Below, in pieces: positions 1 to 5,253 of a stretch of 5,253 nt of DNA (positions are counted from its first letter, which is position 1; the number at the start of each line of letters is the position of its first letter). Origin of the DNA: an uncultured Propioniciclava sp. (GTDB taxonomy: Bacteria > Actinomycetota > Actinomycetes > Propionibacteriales > Propionibacteriaceae); assembly GCA_937872005.1 (NCBI GenBank), contig CALMPQ010000224.1, forward strand, positions 1 to 5,253, written 5' to 3'. The notes under the pieces were generated by a model. The model worked only from the letters and a program-made list of their open reading frames with translations, made no database searches and was not told where the DNA came from. A program made the position numbers and the translations under genes.

Positions 1-2
1 GC

Positions 3-383
3 TCACTCCCGAAGGGCGTGGAGCACGGCCTCGGGTGGCTGGTAGTGGTGGACCGCCACGTAGTGCAGCACCAGGGTGGGTGCGACCCACCGGGTGCCGT
101 CCACCATCACTTCGATGCTGGCTGACCCCAGTTGGAGAACATCGCCCTTCGCCGTCTCGTGCGGAGTTGGGCCGACTTCTCGCGGTGGACACAGCACACA
201 GACATGGTGGCCGCGGGTCTGGTCGACCGGGTGGCGCGCCGCCTCCTCGAGGGCGTCCACCACCTCGGCCGGGCAGGTACCGGAGCGGAAGGGGTGCGCA
301 CCGTCCAGCCAACCGAACGCCAACGTGTCCTTCTGCCAGGGCCAGCGTCGGCGCTGCAGGACCGATCCATCCTCCACGAACAT
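3..383 (-). CDS. 126-residue DUF7919-like protein with HxCxxC motif, possible second immunity or accessory protein
   Basis: This is a complete small gene, ATG at 383 and TGA at 5-3, with a plausible ribosome binding site. The protein starts MFVEDGS and carries GWLDGAHPFRSG (residues 24-35), PVDQTRGHHVCVLCPP (52-67), LGSASIEV (85-92) and APTLVLHYVAVHHYQPPEAV (101-120). From memory this order matches a small actinobacterial family annotated DUF7919 (FEDLSPY.., GWLD.GHPFP.G, NQTRG.H.C.LC, GSAEIRV, AAPNLIYHYV..H.Y.PPEEF). I could not check this with a search, and the family has no function that I know of. The conserved His60-Cys62-Cys65 cluster could bind a metal ion. It has no signal peptide or membrane segment. 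As last gene of an RHS toxin operon it may be an additional immunity protein; a general companion of such loci is equally possible. Confidence 0.85.
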   Translation of the reverse strand: MFVEDGSVLQRRRWPWQKDTLAFGWLDGAHPFRSGTCPAEVVDALEEAARHPVDQTRGHHVCVLCPPREVGPTPHETAKGDVLQLGSASIEVMVDGTRWVAPTLVLHYVAVHHYQPPEAVLHALRE

Positions 384-390
384 GTTCGGG

Positions 391-399
391 CCTACTCTC
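391..399 (-). promoter_or_regulatory. Probable ribosome binding site for the 126-residue gene
   Basis: On the minus strand GAGAGTAGG is followed by a 7-base spacer and ATG at 383-381. The match to the Shine-Dalgarno consensus is moderate. It falls within the 25-base gap after the stop of the preceding gene, which supports co-transcription with separate initiation. Confidence 0.5.
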
Positions 400-408
400 G
401 CGTCAGGG

Positions 409-1209
409 TCATTTCACGAGTCGCTGCGCCTCGCCCAGGATGGCTGGACGCAGCGCGTCGAGCAGGCGCTGATCGTCGCTGTCAGGGTCACCCACGGCTC
501 GGTCGTTGATCCCACCGGCGCCCTGCCGGAACAGCACGAGCACCTGACGGGCGGCGTCCGAGGCCTCGCCTTCGGTCGTCGCACTGCGACACACGCCGGC
601 CACGTGGGCCAAGGGCGCGGCCGCCTGGTCTCCGTGGCGAGCCAGCAGGTCGGCGGTGCCATCGAGGAGGACCGCGAGCCTTCCCGCCGGACTGTCGTCG
701 GAGTCGGTCACGAGCCCGCCGGTGGTGTAGTCGACCCAGGTGGTGTGGTCCCCCCGTGCGTACAGCTCGTTCCACGCGTGGACCGGTGGCGAGTCGTCGG
801 CGGGATGCGTCCCGGCTCGGACCCGTTGCCACAGCGAGTCGCTGTCGTGTTGCTCGACGGGCTGGTTGTCGACCTGGACCTCGTAGCGTTCCCGGCGACC
901 CTCGTCCGCGAGACGCCGCACCCGGATCAGGGGCATGTCATGAGGGCTGGCGCGGCGTCCCTCGGGGAGCCCGACCCAAGCGCCTTCGGTGCCGTCCCAG
1001 CCGATCGTCGCTTCCCGCATCAGGCCGGTGGCGTCGATCCGAGCGAGTCCGATCGCAGTCAGGGTGGCAACCGGGTCATCGGTGCTCTGCACAGACGCCA
1101 GCGTTCCGGGCTTGTCCATCTCGACCTCATACACCGGGACTTTCTTCAACAGGGTGCGTCGGTCGGCCAGTCGCCGCACCCGAAGGTGTGGCCAGGCAGC
1201 TTGAGCCAT
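409..1209 (-). CDS. Acidic 266-residue protein of unknown family, candidate immunity protein
   Basis: This is a complete gene beginning MAQAAWPHLRVRRLAD and ending EAQRLVK, with TGA at 411-409. The start at 1209 is chosen for its strong Shine-Dalgarno sequence. I do not recognise a family. The protein is rich in Asp and Glu, has no signal peptide and no clear membrane segment, and so is probably cytoplasmic. The N-terminal half looks beta-rich and contains an internal repeat: RVRRLAD followed by a YEVxVD-like strand at residues 10-32 (VYEVEMD) and again at 96-114 (RYEVQVD). The C-terminal half is more helical, with runs such as LAVLLDGTADLLARHGD and LLDALRPAILGEAQRL. It lies 17 bases after the RHS toxin gene, the classic immunity slot, and its acidity would suit masking of a basic or nucleic-acid-binding toxin. 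Immunity is inferred from position alone. Confidence 0.85.
   Translation of the reverse strand: MAQAAWPHLRVRRLADRRTLLKKVPVYEVEMDKPGTLASVQSTDDPVATLTAIGLARIDATGLMREATIGWDGTEGAWVGLPEGRRASPHDMPLIRVRRLADEGRRERYEVQVDNQPVEQHDSDSLWQRVRAGTHPADDSPPVHAWNELYARGDHTTWVDYTTGGLVTDSDDSPAGRLAVLLDGTADLLARHGDQAAAPLAHVAGVCRSATTEGEASDAARQVLVLFRQGAGGINDRAVGDPDSDDQRLLDALRPAILGEAQRLVK
904..1182 (-). repeat. Internal RVRRLAD repeat pair in the 266-residue gene
   Basis: Codons at 1182-1162 and 924-904 both encode RVRRLAD and match at 17 of 21 bases, with the differences at third codon positions. In each copy a beta-like strand follows within about 10 residues (VYEVEMD and RYEVQVD). The repeat is 86 residues apart and suggests duplication of a small beta-unit within the protein, although sequence between and after the copies has diverged. 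Confidence 0.6.
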
Positions 1210-1215
1210 GGGTTG

Positions 1216-1223
1216 CCTCCCCT
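1216..1223 (-). promoter_or_regulatory. Strong ribosome binding site that sets the start at 1209
   Basis: On the minus strand AGGGGAGG is followed by a 6-base spacer (CAACCC) and ATG at 1209-1207. This near-ideal Shine-Dalgarno sequence favours that ATG over two in-frame alternatives: the ATG at 1230-1228, which overlaps the RHS stop as ATGA, and the GTG at 1245-1243. Initiation at 1230 by translational coupling remains possible and would add seven residues. Confidence 0.8.
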
Positions 1224-1226
1224 GGG

Positions 1227-4200
1227 TCATGGGCGAAGATCCCACGAGGGTTGCCAGTCTGTTGTGTAGTTCCAGTACCCGTCAACGGTGGCGAGCTCCC
1301 GGTTGTAGTAGGGGCTCGGGCCCATCTCAGGCACATGAGAGGGCCGCAGCGCGGGGCTGGGCGTGCCGATGTCAACGAGTCGGTGGCCCTGCATCATCTG
1401 GTAGTTGACCCACTTGCCGTTGATCCACACGTTGACGCGCTCGTTGAGGTCTCGGCCCAGAACGCTCTCCATTCGCTTGAACAGAGGGTCGGGCAGCGCG
1501 TTGTAGTAGCCGGAGCCATGTGAGTTGGCGTAGGGGGTGACCCGATACTCCATGCTCCGGCCCAGTGCAAGCGTCCCGGCGTCCGGTCGAGTGGTCAGAA
1601 GATTGTTGAGGCGGGTGCTGACCGCCCTGCCTGCCACCGCGCCGCCGGCTCCCAGAAGAGCACCCGACCCGGCCCCCATGGCGGTTGCTCCGAAGAGGCC
1701 CTCCATCGTGTGCGGCCCGGGACTCCTCAGATACGTGTACCCGCTGCTGATACCGCCGCCAATTCCTCCCGACGAGACACTGGCGACCATCGTGGCCCGG
1801 AACCCCGTCATCCCGGCCCGCGCCGCAATGCCAGCGCCGGTGAAGCCGCCCAGAGCACCCGACAGGGCGACCTGCCCCCAGTCGACGCTGCCGGTGGTGG
1901 CCTTCTGGATGATCGTGTCCGCGCCGGCGGAGACCAGCATCATGCCTGCGGGACCACCGACGCCCGTCGCGATCAGGACCCCACCGGCGATCACCATGGC
2001 CCCGCCGGCGAGGTACTCCCAGTTGTTCGAGACCCAGTCGCCCGCGACGGCCAGAGCGCCCTGGTTCGCGTCCCGGTAGGCCTGGAGTTCGGCGTCCGTG
2101 ACGGGGCGCAACCCGGTCGGGTCGAGCGCGTGCAGGGGGTCGTTCCCGGCGTAGCTGTAGGGGTTGTGCGCCCAGCCGGCCCCGGTGATCGGGTCGAGCG
2201 GATCCACCGACAGGAACCCCCGCGTGCCGGGGTCGTACGCCCGCGCGCCGAGCCATTCCAGCCCCGCGACGAGCACCTCGCCGGACGCCCCCACCGCCAG
2301 ACTCGCGCCCGCGGCGTCCGTGCCCCAGGGGTCGTTGGTCACCGAGCGTTCGGTGCGCCAGCCGGTCGCCTTCCAGCCCTCGGGTGTGCCGCTGAATCCC
2401 GGTGCGACGGCCACATTCCGATCGCCCGCCTGCAAGGGGACGCCGACGCCGGCGGCCGTGTTCCAGAACACGTCGGCATCGTTCACACGCGCCAACTCGC
2501 CGAGGGCGTCGACGTGCACCGACGTGATGCCGTCCCGTCCGCTGATCGCGGTGAGCCACCCGAGGCGTCCCCACGAGAACTCCACGCGCTCGGCCGGGCC
2601 GGACTGGCTCGTGCGGCGTCCCTGCGCGTCGTGGGTGAACGTCGTGGTGCCGGCCGGGGCATGTTCGGCCACCAACTGACCGGCGGCATCGTGCTCCCAG
2701 CGGGTGAGGGTGCCGTCGCGCGACTCGGCGCTCAGACGCCCCGCCTCGTCGTAGGTCCACGCCAGGTCGAGGCCGCCGCCCGAAGCGCCCACCAACTGGT
2801 GGGCTGCGTCGTGCCGGTACTCCACCCGGACGCCGTCGCGCACGACCGCCGCCACCCGGCCGTCGTCGTCGCGCTCGATCGTGGTGGTCGAGGAGCCCTC
2901 GGGCCCGCTCAGCGTGTGCTCGACGACCCGGCCGTCGCGGTGCACCCACGCCTGTGTCCGCCCGTCCGCGTGGGCGCTGAGCAGGCGACCGGCGGCGTCC
3001 CTCTCGAGGCGCACCTCGCCCACGCCGTCGGTGGCGACCGACACGAGTGACCCGGCGGCACTCCAGCCGTGGCGGGTCGTCACCCCGTTCGGTGCGGTGA
3101 TGCGCGTGCAGCGGCCGAGCGCGTCGTACTCCCACGTCGTCGTCGCCCCGCCCCGCGAGCGCTCGACGAGCCGGTCGCCGGCGTCCCAGCGCAGCAGGTG
3201 CTCGACGGGGTGCCCGGAGGTGAGATCGGTGACGGTCACCGTGCGCCGCGCGACATCGCGGACGAACGCGGCCACCCGCTCGCCGTCGACGCTGATCCCG
3301 TCGATCTGACCAGCGTCGTCGTGACCCCACACCAGCCGCTCGCCGGTCGGCTGCTGCTGCCAGGCCAACCGTCCGGCGGCGTCGTACCCGGCCGTGGTCG
3401 TGCGCCCGAGCGGATCCGTCTCGCTCACCACCTGGGTGAACGCGTTGTACGTACGCCGGGTCACGTGGCCGAGCGGATCGGTGATCTCGACCATGCGCCC
3501 CAGCGCGTCGTAGGCGTACCGCGTCGCCCCGCCCAGCGCGTTGACGGCCTCGACGAGCTGGCCGGCGGCGTCGTAGCGGAACCGCCTGAGGCCCCACACC
3601 GAGTCGCGGGCGCGAACGACTCGTCCGGTCAGGTCGTAGCTCCACGTCGCGGTGCCGCGGCCGGGCACCTCGCTGCGCACCAGGCGTCCGGAGGTGTCGT
3701 ACTCGTGCCGGGTGACCTCACCGGTCGGACCCGTCTGCGTCGCCACCTGCCGGTCGGCGGTGTAGGTGAAGGTGGTGGTTGATCCGGCCGGGTCGGTGAC
3801 CGCCGCGAGCCGGCCACAGTGGTCCCACGTGTAGCGGGTCGATGACCCATCCGGACGCCGCAGGCTCATCACCCGCCCCGCGGCATCCCGCTCGAGGGAG
3901 GTGACGTGGCCGGAGGCGTCCACGTACTCGACGGGGCGTCCGCACCGGTCGTGGCGGGTGAGGGTGTTGCTGCCGTCGGGGGCCTGCACCGAGACGATGC
4001 GGCCCAGCGTGTCGGTGCGCACCACCGAGGTGGTGTCGCCGGCCGTGGTGCTGACGGCACCGTCGGGCTGCCGGGTGGTGGCGATGCTGCGCCCGGTCGG
4101 GTCGGTGACCAGGGTGGTGGAGCCATTCACGTCGTACTCGTGGCGCCACTGCCCGCCGTCGGGGTCGGTGACGGCCGCCAGGCGGGAGAGGTGGTCGTGG

Positions 4201-5253
4201 GCGTAGGCCCACGTCGACCCGTCGGGGAGCTCGACCCGGGCGAGGTTGCCGAGGTCGTCGAAGCCCCGCGTGACCGTGCGGCCCAGGGGGTCGGTGGTGC
4301 GGGCGGCCTCGCCGGCCTCGTCGAGCTCGATGGTCGTGCGGGCGCCGTGGGGGTCGATGGTGGCGGCGAGCCGGCCGCCCGGGGTGTGCTCGAAGGACCA
4401 GACCGCCCCGTCGGGGGTCGTCTTCGACGCGAGCGCGCCGCGACCGTCGTAGGCGAAGGTGGTGCGGTGCCCCGCGGGGGTGATCGCGGCCGTGACCCGG
4501 CCCGCCGCGTCCCGTTCCAGACGGGCGGTGTTCCCGTCGGCGTCGGTGGTGGCGATGAGGTCGCCGTGGGCGTCGTGGGTGTGGGTGACCGTCACGCCGG
4601 TCGGGTCGGTGATGCGGGTGAGCACGTTGCGGTCCCACACCAGCTGGGTGACGCCGCCCTCGGCGTCGACCATCTCGCTGGGGTTCCGGCTCGCCCCCGC
4701 GTAGGAGTAGCGGGTGGTCGCCGTGACGCCGTCGTGGTCGACCACCACCTCGACCGGGCGGTCCGCGTCGTCGTAGCGGGTGTCGATGCGGGCGCCTGAG
4801 GGCAGCACCTGGGTGGTGCGGCGGCTGCGGTCGTCGAACTCGGCGAGGGTGACCGAGCCGTCGCGCCCGGTCGCCATCACGAGCTGGCCGTGGCCGTCGT
4901 AGGCCATCGACTGGCGCTGGTCGTGGGCGTCGATGACCCCGACGAGGCGACCCTTGTCGTCGTGCAACCAGGTGTTCGATCGCGACCCGTCGGGGTCGGC
5001 GACCACCGTGGCGCGCCCCGGCAGGTACGAGAAGCGCGTCGTCCGCCCGTGGCGTGACACCTGGGTGACCACGCGGCGCAGCTCGTCGTAGGAGTTGACC
5101 GCTTCCGCGACGCCGTCGGCGTCGGTGACCCGCTCGATGAGCCCGGCGGCGTCCCAGTCGTAGCGCCGGGTGGCCCCGCCCGATGACACGCTGACGAGCC
5201 GGCCCGCGTCGTCGTAGTCGTAGTCGACCCGGCGGCCGTCGGAGGCCTCCAGC
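1227..5253 (-). CDS. RHS/YD-repeat polymorphic toxin, 5'-truncated by the window edge
   Basis: Large RHS-family protein; 1341 residues lie in the window and the frame stays open through 5253, so the N-terminus (delivery or secretion domains) is missing. In order it shows about 44 YD-type repeats, an RHS-associated core ending in DPTG, a hydrophobic glycine-rich pretoxin segment of about 183 residues, and a 111-residue C-terminal tip ending in WDLRP and a TGA stop at 1229-1227. RHS proteins of known structure fold the repeats into a hollow beta-shell that encloses a self-cleaved C-terminal toxin, which is delivered to competing cells or hosts. A GTG at 5189 is not the start: the codons upstream of it read YDYDDAGRLVSV, another YD unit, and it has no Shine-Dalgarno sequence. 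Two small genes follow at 17 and 25 bases, the usual position of immunity genes. The RHS family call is firm; the toxin activity is unknown. Confidence 0.96.
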   Translation of the reverse strand, partial: LEASDGRRVDYDYDDAGRLVSVSSGGATRRYDWDAAGLIERVTDADGVAEAVNSYDELRRVVTQVSRHGRTTRFSYLPGRATVVADPDGSRSNTWLHDDKGRLVGVIDAHDQRQSMAYDGHGQLVMATGRDGSVTLAEFDDRSRRTTQVLPSGARIDTRYDDADRPVEVVVDHDGVTATTRYSYAGASRNPSEMVDAEGGVTQLVWDRNVLTRITDPTGVTVTHTHDAHGDLIATTDADGNTARLERDAAGRVTAAITPAGHRTTFAYDGRGALASKTTPDGAVWSFEHTPGGRLAATIDPHGARTTIELDEAGEAARTTDPLGRTVTRGFDDLGNLARVELPDGSTWAYAHDHLSRLAAVTDPDGGQWRHEYDVNGSTTLVTDPTGRSIATTRQPDGAVSTTAGDTTSVVRTDTLGRIVSVQAPDGSNTLTRHDRCGRPVEYVDASGHVTSLERDAAGRVMSLRRPDGSSTRYTWDHCGRLAAVTDPAGSTTTFTYTADRQVATQTGPTGEVTRHEYDTSGRLVRSEVPGRGTATWSYDLTGRVVRARDSVWGLRRFRYDAAGQLVEAVNALGGATRYAYDALGRMVEITDPLGHVTRRTYNAFTQVVSETDPLGRTTTAGYDAAGRLAWQQQPTGERLVWGHDDAGQIDGISVDGERVAAFVRDVARRTVTVTDLTSGHPVEHLLRWDAGDRLVERSRGGATTTWEYDALGRCTRITAPNGVTTRHGWSAAGSLVSVATDGVGEVRLERDAAGRLLSAHADGRTQAWVHRDGRVVEHTLSGPEGSSTTTIERDDDGRVAAVVRDGVRVEYRHDAAHQLVGASGGGLDLAWTYDEAGRLSAESRDGTLTRWEHDAAGQLVAEHAPAGTTTFTHDAQGRRTSQSGPAERVEFSWGRLGWLTAISGRDGITSVHVDALGELARVNDADVFWNTAAGVGVPLQAGDRNVAVAPGFSGTPEGWKATGWRTERSVTNDPWGTDAAGASLAVGASGEVLVAGLEWLGARAYDPGTRGFLSVDPLDPITGAGWAHNPYSYAGNDPLHALDPTGLRPVTDAELQAYRDANQGALAVAGDWVSNNWEYLAGGAMVIAGGVLIATGVGGPAGMMLVSAGADTIIQKATTGSVDWGQVALSGALGGFTGAGIAARAGMTGFRATMVASVSSGGIGGGISSGYTYLRSPGPHTMEGLFGATAMGAGSGALLGAGGAVAGRAVSTRLNNLLTTRPDAGTLALGRSMEYRVTPYANSHGSGYYNALPDPLFKRMESVLGRDLNERVNVWINGKWVNYQMMQGHRLVDIGTPSPALRPSHVPEMGPSPYYNRELATVDGYWNYTTDWQPSWDLRP
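1230..1562 (-). other. C-terminal toxin tip (111 residues), uncharacterised activity
   Basis: The last 111 residues, starting at GRSMEYRV, form the variable tip of the RHS protein and are the predicted effector. Visible motifs are GRSMEYRVTPYA (from 1562), NVWINGKWVNYQMMQGHRL followed by VDIG (about 1433-1365), SPYYNREL (1316-1293) and GYWNYTTDW near the end. From memory, the pattern G..M.RV..A, then N..WI...M..G..(V/I)DIG, then SP.Y..E with a Tyr-rich end recurs as a tip on other actinobacterial toxin-like proteins, but I cannot name a characterised family. It contains no cysteine and no nuclease, deaminase or ADP-ribosyltransferase signature that I can identify. The Asp of DIG, the Glu of NRE and the His of QGHRL are the polar residues most worth testing. 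The domain boundary is an estimate. Confidence 0.6.
1563..2111 (-). other. Pretoxin linker: DAELQAYRD motif and glycine-rich hydrophobic segments
   Basis: About 183 residues join the RHS core to the toxin tip. The segment opens with RPVTDAELQAYRDAN and GDWVSNNWEY, a linker type I remember from many actinobacterial RHS proteins. A strongly hydrophobic stretch (about 2012-1920) follows, containing GGAMVIAGGVLIATG and GMMLVSAGA. After QKATTGSVDWGQ come two further Gly/Ala-rich stretches (about 1871-1728 and 1700-1617). The hydrophobic segments could insert into the target membrane during toxin translocation, or act as flexible packing inside the shell; the sequence does not decide between these. 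G+C here is still near 70%, like the shell and unlike the tip that follows. Confidence 0.7.
2112..2264 (-). other. RHS-associated core with predicted self-cleavage site
   Basis: This 51-residue segment carries the hallmark that closes RHS shells. It reads GLEWLGARAYDP, then RGFLSVDPLDP, then NPYSYAGNDPLHALDPTG ending at 2112. In characterised RHS and TccC proteins this core is an aspartyl self-protease that cuts just after the DPxG(L) motif and frees the C-terminal toxin inside the shell. The Arg of GARAYDP and the Asp residues of SVDP and LDPTG are all present here, so I predict cleavage close to the Gly-Leu after DPTG (about 2109-2112). Cleavage is inferred from the family, not shown by this sequence. 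Confidence 0.88.
2480..5253 (-). repeat. YD/RHS repeat shell, about 44 units of roughly 21 residues
   Basis: The translation is a near-continuous run of degenerate units of the form [Y/H/R]D..GRL....(D)P.G followed by a short strand to the next unit. Clear examples are EYDTSGRLVRSEV, RYDAAGQLVEAV, AYDALGRMVEITDPLG and TYDEAGRLSAESRDG. I counted about 44 units by eye, from YDYDDAGRLVSV at the right edge to DALGELARVND near 2480; the exact number depends on how the degenerate units are scored. LERDAAGR recurs three times almost unchanged. In solved RHS and Tc-toxin C proteins such repeats form the wall of the beta-cocoon. They continue beyond 5253. Confidence 0.93.

Noticed and set aside
384..408. 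Terminator or promoter in the gap between the two small genes
   Set aside because: Only 25 bases are available; no hairpin with a T-run and no credible -10/-35 pair is visible.
1228..1245. Upstream starts (ATG at 1230 overlapping the RHS stop as ATGA, or GTG at 1245) for the 266-residue gene
   Set aside because: The ATG at 1209 has a near-perfect Shine-Dalgarno sequence at ideal spacing; the upstream options would place that sequence inside the coding region. Coupled initiation at 1230 is not excluded.
76..1269. Plus-strand open frame of 397 codons opposite the two small genes
   Set aside because: It is antisense to two well-supported genes, has no ribosome binding site or recognisable motif, and such long antisense frames are normal in DNA of this G+C content.
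1710..3050. Plus-strand 446-codon open frame opposite the RHS gene
   Set aside because: It is antisense to the RHS repeats and core, has biased composition and shows no domain. The same applies to the Gly/Val-rich plus-strand frame at 3906-4799 and the Arg-rich minus-strand frame at 3718-4638.
1372..3645. Minus-strand 757-codon open frame overlapping the RHS gene in another frame
   Set aside because: The translation is a low-complexity Arg/Gly/Pro-rich string (for example RRRRPARRGRQRAGRG), typical of a shifted reading of a high-GC gene; the RHS frame carries all family motifs.
5187..5189. GTG codon as the start of the RHS gene
   Set aside because: The frame is open upstream to the edge and encodes a further YD unit (YDYDDAGRLV); there is no Shine-Dalgarno sequence. 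The gene is simply cut by the window.
2480..5253. Tandem nucleotide repeats or a CRISPR-like array in the repeat region
   Set aside because: The periodicity of about 63 bases is protein-level YD repetition with diverged bases. There are no identical direct repeats with unique spacers.

Overview
The window is one co-oriented gene cluster, read entirely on the minus strand, from a high-GC bacterium. Hand counts of sampled 60-base lines give about 60-82% G+C. The style of the RHS core (GARAYDP, NPYSYAGNDPLHALDPTG, then a DAELQAYRD linker) is what I remember from Actinomycetota, probably Micrococcales or a relative. The genus cannot be told from this window.

Layout in transcription order (right to left). 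Positions 5253-1227 hold the last 1341 residues of a very large RHS/YD-repeat protein whose N-terminus lies beyond the right edge. It contains about 44 YD-type repeat units (5253 to about 2480), a conserved RHS-associated core ending in DPTG (2264-2112), a hydrophobic glycine-rich pretoxin linker (2111-1563) and a 111-residue C-terminal tip (1562-1230) that is the likely toxin. Seventeen bases after its stop comes a 266-residue acidic protein of unknown family (1209-409) with a strong Shine-Dalgarno sequence. Twenty-five bases further on is a complete 126-residue protein (383-3) that resembles a small actinobacterial family of unknown function, DUF7919 as I remember it. No spacing between genes exceeds 25 bases, and no terminator or internal promoter is visible, so the three genes look like one transcription unit.

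How they work together (inference): this is the standard order of a polymorphic toxin locus. The RHS shell would encapsulate and deliver its own C-terminal toxin after self-cleavage near DPTG. The gene or genes immediately downstream would encode the cognate immunity protein that protects the producer and its siblings. The 266-residue protein is the first-choice immunity candidate by position; the 126-residue protein is the second or an accessory. The toxin tip is clearly lower in G+C (about 63% over 1261-1560) than the repeat shell (70-82%), which fits exchange of toxin tips on a conserved shell. I could not assign the toxin tip to a biochemically characterised family, so its activity and its pairing with the two downstream proteins are the open questions here. 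There is no gene-free stretch over 300 bases, and I saw no RNA gene, insertion sequence, CRISPR array or attachment site.
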